From NCBI GenBank assembly GCA_903862645.1, contig CAIOZF010000173.1:18467-82466 (forward strand): a stretch of DNA of 64,000 bases. Reading direction: 5' to 3'. The notes below the pieces were generated by a model. It saw only the letters and a list, made by a program, of their open reading frames with translations. It was not told the DNA's origin and did not search any database. The stretch comes from an uncultured Gammaproteobacteria bacterium. GTDB taxonomy: Bacteria > Pseudomonadota > Gammaproteobacteria > Pseudomonadales > Pseudohongiellaceae. Below are positions 53,162 through 61,225 of the stretch, piece by piece; the stretch's first letter is position 1; each line of letters begins with the position of its first letter. The position numbers and the translations under genes were made by a program.

Positions 53162-53820
53162 ACCGGTTCTCTGTCCTTCCAGCACCCCAGAAGCCTCTGC
53201 TTGTTGATGATCAGCCATTGCAGGGCGATGATGGTCATGGCGTTATTCAAGCGCCCGTCCTGCAATGCTTGCCATGCCTGAACCGAAGTTAGCACATGCA
53301 CGCGAATGTCTTCATTCTCTTCGGGCAGCCCGTGGATGCCCCCAGCGCGACTGGCATCCACCCTGCCGCAAAAGAGATCGATCTGTTCAGTACTGCCGCC
53401 GGGGCTGCTGAAATACCGGCAGATGTGTTCCACCTCACCGACCACGCATCCAGACTCTTCCTGGGCCTCGCGCCGGGCGACTGCCTCCGCGCTTTCGCCT
53501 GCATCAATGACACCGGCCACCAGCTCCAGCAGCCACGGCGAGGTAGTGTCGCCCAATGACTGCGGCAATGCCCCCACGCGGAACTGTTCAATCAGCACGA
53601 CCTTATCGAGAACGGGATCGAAGAGTAAAACACCGGCTGCGTGACCCCGCTGAAACAGCTCCCGCTCGAACACCGGGCTCCAGCCTCCCGCGAACAAGCG
53701 ATGGCGCAGACTTAGTTTCTCAATCCGGAAGAATCCCTTATAGACCTGCTGACGCCCAAGGACAGTGACATCCTCTGGACCATAGTTCGATTGCGGTGAA
53801 GTCATTGGCGGTGAAGTCAT
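53158..53820 (-). CDS. nudF: ADP-ribose pyrophosphatase (Nudix)
   Basis: A 220-residue Nudix hydrolase expected to cleave ADP-ribose. The Nudix box is perfect: GVIDAGESAEAVARREAQEE then SGCV. The N-terminal YKGFFRIEKLSLRHRLFAGG and later YFSSPGGSTEQIDLF fit the ADP-ribose subgroup. The start region is a 15-bp tandem duplication (53791-53805 and 53806-53820) that carries two in-frame ATGs, so MTSPP and MTSPQ starts are both possible. Confidence 0.93.
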   Translation of the reverse strand: MTSPPMTSPQSNYGPEDVTVLGRQQVYKGFFRIEKLSLRHRLFAGGWSPVFERELFQRGHAAGVLLFDPVLDKVVLIEQFRVGALPQSLGDTTSPWLLELVAGVIDAGESAEAVARREAQEESGCVVGEVEHICRYFSSPGGSTEQIDLFCGRVDASRAGGIHGLPEENEDIRVHVLTSVQAWQALQDGRLNNAMTIIALQWLIINKQRLLGCWKDREPV

Positions 53821-53857
53821 GATGTGCAAAATCAGCAGGCGATGGCGGGATGTCGGC

Positions 53858-54139
53858 TCACGCCGTGCGGCTGGTTACTTCCAGAAGATGGTAGCCGAAC
53901 TGCGTGCGCACAGGACCCTGCACAGTATTGGGCTCGGCGCTGAACACCACCTTGTCGAATTCCTTGACCATCTGCCCAGGGCCGAAACGTCCCAGATCAC
54001 CGCCCTGGTTACGCGAGGGGCATGACGAATACTGTTTGGCAATGGCAGCGAAATCCTCGCCGGCGTCGATACGGGATTTCAGTTCCAGACACTGGGCTTC
54101 GGTGTCGACAAGTATGTGTCTGGCAGTGGCTGAGGCCAT
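53858..54139 (-). CDS. ppiC: parvulin-type peptidyl-prolyl isomerase
   Basis: A 93-residue single-domain cytoplasmic rotamase (PpiC/Par10 type): ARHILVDTEAQCLELKSRID, FAAIAKQYSSCPSRNQGGDL, GRFGPGQMVKEFDKVVFSA and TQFGYHLLEVTSR cover the whole parvulin fold. No signal peptide. The start at 54139 (MASATARHIL) has AAGGAG upstream. Confidence 0.93.
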   Translation of the reverse strand: MASATARHILVDTEAQCLELKSRIDAGEDFAAIAKQYSSCPSRNQGGDLGRFGPGQMVKEFDKVVFSAEPNTVQGPVRTQFGYHLLEVTSRTA

Positions 54140-54257
54140 GTAAAACTCCTTGAAGGATAATAGATATGGGAAGTGCAGGCTGTGCGTCAGGGGCATTATG
54201 CACGAGGGCTTTTGCTAAATCGAACTGGCAATGCTTAGGTTCTGCGGTTCGGAAATT

Positions 54258-54299
54258 CGCGAGCAGGCAAGCATCACCCCGGATGCTTGCCTGCTCGCG
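54258..54299. repeat. perfect 18-bp inverted repeat
   Basis: Arms 54258-54275 and 54282-54299 pair perfectly around six bases. The arms contain GCAGGCAAGC, reminiscent of the REP-like core, and GCGGGAGCGC follows. There is no T-run, so termination is possible but not evident. It lies downstream of the chrR-like gene. Confidence 0.75.
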
Positions 54300-54331
54300 T
54301 GCGGGAGCGCTCTGGCTGGAAGGCTTGGGAG

Positions 54332-55102
54332 TCAGGCGGGGAGGTTGCGCGACATCACTTTGTGCAGGCGATATTGCACCAGCGGTTCCAGCAGACGGTA
54401 GAACCAGTAACGTGGACGCACCGAGCGTTCAAGGCTCACCAGGCAGAGGCAGTCCATGTCCAGTGTCGCAGTCGGCTGATGGGCCTCACCAGCATTGCGA
54501 ACCACAAAGTCACCCCGACTGTAGCTGCCCTCGGCATCGGAGAAGCTGCCTCGGAGCAATACCGTGATCTCCTCCCCGCGATGTTCGTGCTCCGGCATTC
54601 TGCCGCCGGCCTTGATGTCATAGATGGCTGTCTCGCGTTCATGTGCCTTGTGAACCCGCGCTTCAATAGGCAGAGGGGCCACACGCAACTCCTTCCCGAG
54701 TTGCACCCAGCCCAGATTCTGGAGACCGCCTTGGGAAAGACGACGCAATGCACGAGGCAAAGGAATACTCGCCCCGCCACGCGCGGCTTCGGTACGCTGC
54801 GTATTCCCCACGCTCCGACTCGACCCGCCGTAATCGGCAGACAAATCCGCACCACTCACACTCTGGGCAGACGACTCGTGAGCTTCGATGCGACCCATCA
54901 GATGCTCGAAGCTGTCTTCCGCCAGCGTCTCAGGCTGCAGACGGGCAAGAAAGTGGCCACCTATGTAGGTCAACTGCTGCACGTGCGCACGGCACTTGCC
55001 GCAGAACTCCAGATGGGCAGAGACGCAGACCGCTTCGGACAACTGCAGGTTGGCCGACGCGAAATCGGTGAGAAATCTTGAATCCGGGTGGTAGGAAATC
55101 AT
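54332..55102 (-). CDS. chrR: ChrR-like zinc anti-sigma factor with cupin domain
   Basis: A 256-residue anti-sigma factor. The N-terminal zinc domain has H5, H30, C34 and C37, the ligand pattern of Rhodobacter ChrR (H6, H31, C35, C38). A linker leads to a C-terminal cupin with PEHEHRGEEITVLLRG and GEAHQPTA, matching the second metal site needed for singlet-oxygen response. It follows the sigma gene by 21 bases and should hold it inactive until stress. Confidence 0.9.
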   Translation of the reverse strand: MISYHPDSRFLTDFASANLQLSEAVCVSAHLEFCGKCRAHVQQLTYIGGHFLARLQPETLAEDSFEHLMGRIEAHESSAQSVSGADLSADYGGSSRSVGNTQRTEAARGGASIPLPRALRRLSQGGLQNLGWVQLGKELRVAPLPIEARVHKAHERETAIYDIKAGGRMPEHEHRGEEITVLLRGSFSDAEGSYSRGDFVVRNAGEAHQPTATLDMDCLCLVSLERSVRPRYWFYRLLEPLVQYRLHKVMSRNLPA

Positions 55103-55123
55103 TGGCTTACCCTTACGTTTGTT

Positions 55124-55720
55124 TTAACGATCAATCAGAATTTGCAGTTTACTCAGTGCGAGCCTGATACGGGATTTCACAGTGCCGAGCGGAAGCCCCA
55201 GCGCCTCTGCAATCTCGTTGTGCGACAGACTCTCCACAAAGGCCTTCTCCAGCACCAGCGCCTGCTCGACCGGCAGTGTGTCCAGCGCTTGCCGGACAAT
55301 AACCTCCAAGCGACGTTGCTGCATTTCCACCAGCGGCTCCGGCGAATCGGCCTCATGCCAGATGTCTTCGATTTCGATGGTGCGATCCGCTCGCTGGGAG
55401 CGGCGGATGAAATCGATACGGGTGTTCCTCGCTATGGTGAAAATCCAGGTATTCACGCTGGCCTTGCTGCCGTTGAAGGAGCCCGCTTTCTTCCAAACCT
55501 TGAGCATGACTTCCTGAGTCATCTCCTCGGCCACCGAGCGGTCCATGCGGGCGCTCATGCCCTTGGCTAGGAACGCCTTGATCAGTGGCGCAAAATGGGC
55601 ATACAGCCGCTGAAACGCCTGACGGTCGGAAGATTGCGCGACACTGCGGATCGACGGTGCCCAGGGATCAGGCTCGAGCGAGAGGCCAGACCTGACACTT
55701 AATTCTTGGGGCTTGCTCAT
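55124..55720 (-). CDS. rpoE: RpoE-like ECF sigma factor (ChrR-linked)
   Basis: A 198-residue ECF sigma factor. Region 2 (about 40-105) has RSVAEEMTQEVMLKVWKKA and VNTWIFTIARNTRIDFIRR; region 4 (about 140-195) has LDTLPVEQALVLEKAF and LSHNEIAEALGLPLGTVKSR. Paired with a ChrR-type anti-sigma, it belongs to the ECF group that answers singlet oxygen in Rhodobacter. I chose the ATG at 55720, since AAGAGA is well placed before it; ATG 55741 is the alternative. A TGATCC promoter upstream suggests autoregulation. Confidence 0.9.
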   Translation of the reverse strand: MSKPQELSVRSGLSLEPDPWAPSIRSVAQSSDRQAFQRLYAHFAPLIKAFLAKGMSARMDRSVAEEMTQEVMLKVWKKAGSFNGSKASVNTWIFTIARNTRIDFIRRSQRADRTIEIEDIWHEADSPEPLVEMQQRRLEVIVRQALDTLPVEQALVLEKAFVESLSHNEIAEALGLPLGTVKSRIRLALSKLQILIDR

Positions 55721-55850
55721 ATCAGTCTCTTCATCACTCATCACAGGGCTCGCAAGGACTGTAAAAGGAAACAATTCCGGAGGGCGCGACAGTCATCACG
55801 GGTAGAGGCAGAAACGGGGCTGAAGATCCCCCTTCTCTTAACTGCTATGC

Positions 55851-55880
55851 CTACTACGAATGTTTGTCTCAGATGGATCA
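55851..55880 (-). promoter_or_regulatory. candidate RpoE-ChrR autoregulated promoter
   Basis: On the minus strand TGATCC (55875-55880) is followed after exactly 18 bases by TAGTAG (55851-55856). TGATCC is the -35 motif of Rhodobacter RpoE-type promoters with a similar spacer; the -10 is less certain. It lies about 130 bases before the sigma start. Confidence 0.5.
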
Positions 55881-55917
55881 TGAACATGGCAGGAAACTTC
55901 CTGTCGGCTGCTAGGCG

Positions 55918-56418
55918 CTAGCGCCAGCAGTTGTCGACGGTATCTCCAGTTGACGCCTTCAGACCAGTATTGGTGATCGTCAGAGTTGTACAGCTATCGG
56001 CAGTCTAGTCACCTTGCGGAGTGGCTGTCGCCACGAAACAACTTGCAATCGTACCGCTAGCGCAGGCTGCGACAGCCACCTCGTACAAAGCACTTTCTGA
56101 GGTCAATAGGGCAACGGCAGGACTGGATAAAGGATCGGCGTTGGTGGAGTAAGAGTTATTGTCGGAATAGAATCGCTCTTGATTGGCAGCAATCCGCAGA
56201 AGCAGGCTTTGCGCCTCGACCCTGCCACTGGAACGCACACTCTGCTGATAGGCAGGCAGGGCCACTGCGGCAAGCACGCCAATGATCGCGACTACAATCA
56301 TCAACTCAATGAGGCTGAAGCCGCCACTCGGGGCGAATCGGTGTGCGCTTATGGAAACACCGCAACGCGCCGTATTGGCGAGACCGCCCGAATAATTGTC
56401 AGCTTTGTCAGACAGCAT
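55918..56418 (-). pseudogene. pilE: minor pilin PilE interrupted by an in-frame amber codon
   Basis: The last gene of the minor pilin operon. ATG 56418 has GAGG before it; after a 33-residue leader comes the prepilin site GG then FSLIELMIVVAIIGVLAAVA. The frame runs to TATPQGD and a TAG at 56005-56007, then continues without any other lesion as TADSCTTLTITNTGLKAS and TVDNCWR to a second TAG at 55918-55920. The part after the amber is the conserved pilin C terminus with its disulfide cysteine, and Gln (CAG) is expected at the amber. A truncated product would be 137 residues without the second Cys of the loop. It could be a recent nonsense mutation, sequencing error or readthrough. Confidence 0.82.
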
Positions 56419-56488
56419 CTATGTTCCTCAACGGCCCTTGGCGGAAACACCTTGAACAAAAAGCTTTCCAGAAATCTCTCGCCCATAT

Positions 56489-56797
56489 TCAGTGGGCATC
56501 AAGCGCTCTCAGCATTTCGTTCGGACCAATCAACTCGATGCGAAGCAACACCCCTGTTTCGTTGAGAGTGTAGCGGACAACCATGCCGGGGTCGATATTC
56601 ACAGCCGATAATCGCCTCTCACCAAGATAGATCTCTGTGAGGCTCTCCGAGAAGACCAGTACACGTCCTGAGATTGTCAACGATCCGTTGTCCTGATCCA
56701 CTTGCTCTATTGTCCCTGTCTGCCCTCCTTGCGCGAGTACGACAGTCGTCAGAGAGATCAGCACTACGGCCAACAGGCCTGTCCAGAAAGTTCGCAT
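56489..56797 (-). CDS. pilY2: PilY2-like small secreted protein
   Basis: A 102-residue exported protein between pilY1 and pilE, the pilY2 position. A signal peptide (MRTFWTGLLAVVLISLTTVV, then LAQ) is followed by a small beta-rich domain (TGTIEQVDQDNGSLTISGRV, MVVRYTLNETGVLLRIELI). PilY2 is poorly understood but required for pilus biogenesis in Pseudomonas. Identification is mainly by position and size. Confidence 0.75.
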   Translation of the reverse strand: MRTFWTGLLAVVLISLTTVVLAQGGQTGTIEQVDQDNGSLTISGRVLVFSESLTEIYLGERRLSAVNIDPGMVVRYTLNETGVLLRIELIGPNEMLRALDAH

Positions 56798-56857
56798 CGT
56801 TCGGCACCAATTGTTAATTGTAGGTTTCCAGCAACGCCTCGCTGGCGGGGCACTCGT

Positions 56858-59800
56858 TCAGTCCAGTTGCCGCCAGGACTGGCGACCTGTTGCCGCGGAC
56901 CCGATATTCAATTCCAACACATCGACGTCGCCACTACTGCCACTGCCAAAGGCAGCGTCCCGATCAACGTCTGAGAGAATACTCAGGGTTGGTACTATCC
57001 CCACATCGGACATTCGACCGGAGGCGTTCGTATCGGTTTCGTCAAATACGCCATCGCCATTGAGATCGAAGGCTGGAAAATTCAGAGCACCACCATCCTG
57101 ATAATTCACCTGCATCACGAAGCTGCTACCACCAAAGTCGCAGGGTTGCTGTGACGGAACCAATGTGGTGAAAATCACGCGGCCATCACGCACGACTGCA
57201 TTACTCACCTGTCGCTCGCCAAAATTGTTGGCGTTTGCCGCGCCTTCCACCAGAGTGGGTTGCAGATTGATCTTCCACCCCATGTCGCCCGCAAAGTCGA
57301 CATCGTGGTCCGACATATCGCGTAACCAATACGAGGTATCGTCAATGCCATCTTCGTCAGTATCGAAAGCCTGCCGATATTGATCGTTGATCGTCTGGAC
57401 CACCAGGTCTGAACTGTCGAAATCCGTCAGAGTGTTTTCATTTTTGTCCCAGATTCCGTAAAACGCCTGCGTAGGCTGGGAGAACGGACTGTTGTCGTCT
57501 ACTTCCAGATACTGACCAGTCCCAAAATAAACCATGAACCCATCCAGGCCGCCAGGATGAAAAGTCACTTGCGGCTGAGTCGTGATGGGCTGAGAGAGGG
57601 CGGCAGTGAACAAGGGTTCTGGATTGGCGCCAGACATATAATCACTGCCCCATTGGGCCGGATCGGCATCGGCTACGTCGAATTTCCACATATTCCCCAG
57701 CAGATCTCCTGCATAAATGTAGTCTGCAACATAATCCCCATCGTGATCGATCACAGCTGGCGTCGCGAGTCCATTAGGGGTTGCTGCGGAACCTGTGTTG
57801 GTATTCAATTTACGAATCAGCGCTCCTGTTTCAAGGTCCACAATGAACAATGTTGCACGGCCTGTCACGCTCGCCGCACCGTCCGCGACCGAATTGTTAT
57901 ACCCGTTGCCAAAGACTGCTGCCCAGCGGCCATTCGCCATTTTGGTGATCTGTGGCTTGCCATAGGTAAATCCGAGATCGGCATCGTCGCTGTCGTCAAA
58001 CTCCCACAACACAAGACTGGCTGCGTTGGCCTCATCAAAATTATTGGGATCAGTGACATCCAATGCATAGACCGCCTGCCCGCCACCGCCCAGCCCCCCA
58101 ACCAGCACAGTACGCCACAGCCCATCTTCGAGACTTGCCGGATCGTCCCTTGTCGCCAGAAAAGCGTCCACAATATTGGGCCCAGAATCGACAAAATAGC
58201 GGTGGTTATATTCAGGTCGCGCCAGTGCGGCAATATTGTTGAACACCTCAAAAGGAACATAGGAAATATGCTCTACACCATCAGCCTCTGAAAATCCGTG
58301 CAACATGCCGTCGTTGGCACCCACATACACCATGGGCTCGCGATCGTCGTAGGCTTGCTTGAAGGCGGTATAGGATTTCGACTCGATGCTCTCGGGATAC
58401 CGATAGACCGGCGCGCCGACATAGCGGGGATCAGAATTGACAACATCGCCCAATACACTGTTTCGGCTTCGAAACTCGTAACCAATTCCTTCATTTAGGC
58501 GCTGCCCGCGCAGATAGTTGGTAATGCCAGCGCCATAAGCCTGATTCGCGGTTATCTGTGCTGCTATTGCGGTCGCGGCAGGATACGGTGCGTTAGTAAG
58601 GAGATCGTTTATTTGAGAAGTTGATAGATCGGTCAATGCAGCAGGCGCTTTGTAGCTGGCGGGCCAGCGAAAGGCGACCCCCTGCCCCTCCGGAGAGCCT
58701 CCTGGAATTACATCCGCCAGCGGATTGTAGGAAATAATTTCCCGCCCACTGTCATAGTTCTGAGAGTCCAGCACATCGCTGGCATTCCACGCGGGTACCG
58801 GGTTTACCGTGCCGTCTGCATTGATGGCGAAGGCCAGAAGTTGGCCGCTCCAGTCCGCGCTGTCAAACCGCGCCTGAAATAGAAAACTGCCTGCACTGAG
58901 CGTGCCTGAGTTGGTAGCAACGGAGGCAGAAGAACCCACTCTGTCGGCAATATTAGCAAGCGCCGCCTGAATGGAATCCACTACTTCCTGAGGCGTCTGG
59001 GCGGCAACGAATACACCACGACTGTTGAAAGCGGAATGCCAAAGATCATCGATCTTGGCAAGATCGGAGACAGAGGTACTGGAATCAAATACGCTATTAC
59101 CCCAGTTGCTGTTTACTCCAAGTACCGGGTTGGGCCAACCATCGTTGTCAGAGTCTTGTAGGACGCCGGTCACTCCGAAGGCAACGGTAAACGTGACCAT
59201 GTGTTGCCTGTTATTTTCATCCAGAAGGCTGGTAGGGACCTGATCGGGCAGCGGACTCAAATCGCGATTGTAGTAATAGCGCGCCACATCAGCAAGAGTG
59301 GGGCTGTACGAGTCTCCATCAGCATTGCCAATCGCGGCGGCAGGGCTTGCTCCATTCCAGTAGCCGTCAGTAAAGAGCACTGAGAAATTTTGCTGGCATG
59401 CAGAAATAATTGGATCGGGCCGGCCCAGTACATTGTCAAAGTAGCGTCCTGCCAGCTCGAGTCCTGTCCGGAGAGGAGTGCCTTGTGGGGGCCATTGGAA
59501 AGCGTAGAGATCATCCAGCAGATCAGAATTTTGCGTCGCATAAATTTCAGTGGCTGAAGGAGGGACTTCGACAAAGAGCGTCGCAGATTGATTGATAACG
59601 CTCAATCCAAAACGAAACCCGGGGGACGCGCTGATCACGGCAGCAACCGCACCTTTTGCTATAAAGGAGCGGCGTCTTGAATACTGATACCAATTGGCTA
59701 TGTTCTTCTTGGTTTCGGCGAGAGTCCGACCATACTCATCCACATCTGCCGCAGCGATAGTCGTTGCAGAGCTCGTGGTTCCGAAACAGCTTGCATAGGG

Positions 59801-60583
59801 TGTCGCTGCCTGCGCGTGTGCCAACGTGCAATTGGTATTCAGTGCGTCCATGCCCGCGGCAGATGTGGTGGTCAAAACACGTCGAGTGGTGCTGGTGGCA
59901 CCCACCGTATAGGTAATATGAGAGTCAAACAGATCCACTGCTCCATTGGGAGTGTCCGTTGAGCTCGTGGGTCCAGTCGGACGAACTCCAGTATAACCAT
60001 GATCATCAATGGCGACTTCGTACGCAAAATTCGTCAAGTCTCTCGTGACTGCATACCCTGCAGAGCCTGCCTGCGGGTTGCTGCGTGCCGCAGTGAAGGT
60101 TGCAGCAGGCATCCCCGGCCAAGGATCATAGGTTTGCTCTGGATTATAGTAGATAAGATTAAAATCTGCTGAACGCACGCGCCAATCGCGCTGTAATGCC
60201 TGCGGGTGACTCAATGCAACTGGATACGTACAGCCACTGTAGGCATTGTCAGTATTGCTGAATATAAAACCATACGAATCTCTGCTCGTGCTTCCACACG
60301 TACCAGTCGTGGAAACGATGTTCCACATGCCATCTGTAATAGTGGCGACTCCGGCATTTTGCCAATAATTAGTGTAGTACTGATGGGGGCGGGTCAATAT
60401 CTCCCAGTCCATGGAGCCCGAGTCGTCAAGCATAAAGAATACGTTCGGGTCGACGCTGACGCCGAGAAAAAGTGGACTGTTCGACAGGGTCAATGGTGCG
60501 GAATGCGCTTCTATCCAAGCGGACATTCCGACCGCCGACATGAACCAGACAATCACAACCCTTACAACTTCTCTAACGTCCAT
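56858..60583 (-). CDS. pilY1: type IV pilus tip adhesin/biogenesis protein PilY1
   Basis: A 1241-residue exported protein. After the signal peptide comes a von Willebrand A-like region with a MIDAS motif FFMLDDSGSMDWEI and LFTDGYWNG, and a C-terminal beta-propeller (from about residue 680) with VYVGANDGMLHGF, LVGGLGGGGQAVYALDVTD and the PilY1 calcium loop DHDGDYVADYIYAGD. Near the end DLNGDGVFDETD is a second EF-hand-like loop. PilY1 sits at the pilus tip, promotes assembly and antagonises PilT. GTG 60589 or ATG 60583 could start; GAGG spacing favours 60583. Confidence 0.94.
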   Translation of the reverse strand: MDVREVVRVVIVWFMSAVGMSAWIEAHSAPLTLSNSPLFLGVSVDPNVFFMLDDSGSMDWEILTRPHQYYTNYWQNAGVATITDGMWNIVSTTGTCGSTSRDSYGFIFSNTDNAYSGCTYPVALSHPQALQRDWRVRSADFNLIYYNPEQTYDPWPGMPAATFTAARSNPQAGSAGYAVTRDLTNFAYEVAIDDHGYTGVRPTGPTSSTDTPNGAVDLFDSHITYTVGATSTTRRVLTTTSAAGMDALNTNCTLAHAQAATPYASCFGTTSSATTIAAADVDEYGRTLAETKKNIANWYQYSRRRSFIAKGAVAAVISASPGFRFGLSVINQSATLFVEVPPSATEIYATQNSDLLDDLYAFQWPPQGTPLRTGLELAGRYFDNVLGRPDPIISACQQNFSVLFTDGYWNGASPAAAIGNADGDSYSPTLADVARYYYNRDLSPLPDQVPTSLLDENNRQHMVTFTVAFGVTGVLQDSDNDGWPNPVLGVNSNWGNSVFDSSTSVSDLAKIDDLWHSAFNSRGVFVAAQTPQEVVDSIQAALANIADRVGSSASVATNSGTLSAGSFLFQARFDSADWSGQLLAFAINADGTVNPVPAWNASDVLDSQNYDSGREIISYNPLADVIPGGSPEGQGVAFRWPASYKAPAALTDLSTSQINDLLTNAPYPAATAIAAQITANQAYGAGITNYLRGQRLNEGIGYEFRSRNSVLGDVVNSDPRYVGAPVYRYPESIESKSYTAFKQAYDDREPMVYVGANDGMLHGFSEADGVEHISYVPFEVFNNIAALARPEYNHRYFVDSGPNIVDAFLATRDDPASLEDGLWRTVLVGGLGGGGQAVYALDVTDPNNFDEANAASLVLWEFDDSDDADLGFTYGKPQITKMANGRWAAVFGNGYNNSVADGAASVTGRATLFIVDLETGALIRKLNTNTGSAATPNGLATPAVIDHDGDYVADYIYAGDLLGNMWKFDVADADPAQWGSDYMSGANPEPLFTAALSQPITTQPQVTFHPGGLDGFMVYFGTGQYLEVDDNSPFSQPTQAFYGIWDKNENTLTDFDSSDLVVQTINDQYRQAFDTDEDGIDDTSYWLRDMSDHDVDFAGDMGWKINLQPTLVEGAANANNFGERQVSNAVVRDGRVIFTTLVPSQQPCDFGGSSFVMQVNYQDGGALNFPAFDLNGDGVFDETDTNASGRMSDVGIVPTLSILSDVDRDAAFGSGSSGDVDVLELNIGSAATGRQSWRQLD

Positions 60584-60624
60584 GATCACCTCGGCATAGC
60601 TTTAGATCGCGGGTCTCCCCGTGG

Positions 60625-61221
60625 CTACTCATAAGCTTTTACGTAAGTTGACTGCAAATTTACAACAGCGTTATCGCTCGTTCCAAATCCGCGGGCTGTA
60701 ATTCTGTGAAAGACCCTCACTCGATTCTGTACGCCCGTCCCTATGGCGAGCGACTGACCGGCATTGATGTTCGCTAGCTCTTCTACAATGTAGCGCGGAA
60801 GCGAGGCGAGCCCATCTACGCCTGCAACGGCTTCTGCATTGTCGGCCCACCAGGCTTCAGCCTGACGGTCGGAATCTTCCCACCAGTGCATCGCGTCTGC
60901 CGAATCTGGATCCATAGCGTCCAGTGTCCACACGGTGGTACTGCCATCGGCACTTGTCGTTGGCCAGATATTCTCGCTCACCAGCCAACTCTCTGCCGCC
61001 TGCAGTGACGATTCTGCGGCCTGAAATGTAGCAGTGTGATCCTGCATGTTACCGGCCATGCGCTCTTCTAGAACTGTGGACTCCATGCTGGCGACCCCCA
61101 TGGTTGTCAAAATCAGCAGGAAGACCAGACAGAAGATGAGAATGGCGCCACTCTGGGCTCGTCTGCCTGGTAGATTTGATGCCGACGGGATGTTGCGCAT
61201 TGCTGAATTGAGACTGTTCAC
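60625..61221 (-). CDS. pilX: minor pilin PilX
   Basis: A 198-residue minor pilin. The N-terminal leader ends at QSG and is followed by the hydrophobic helix AILIFCLVFLLILTTMGVAS and MESTVLEERMAGNMQD, the PilX signature. The rest is a soluble domain with several Trp. The GTG at 61221 is four bases after the pilW stop and has GGGAG upstream; longer in-frame starts overlap pilW. Part of the priming complex with PilV, PilW and FimU. Confidence 0.9.
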   Translation of the reverse strand: MNSLNSAMRNIPSASNLPGRRAQSGAILIFCLVFLLILTTMGVASMESTVLEERMAGNMQDHTATFQAAESSLQAAESWLVSENIWPTTSADGSTTVWTLDAMDPDSADAMHWWEDSDRQAEAWWADNAEAVAGVDGLASLPRYIVEELANINAGQSLAIGTGVQNRVRVFHRITARGFGTSDNAVVNLQSTYVKAYE

Positions 61222-61225
61222 TTTC

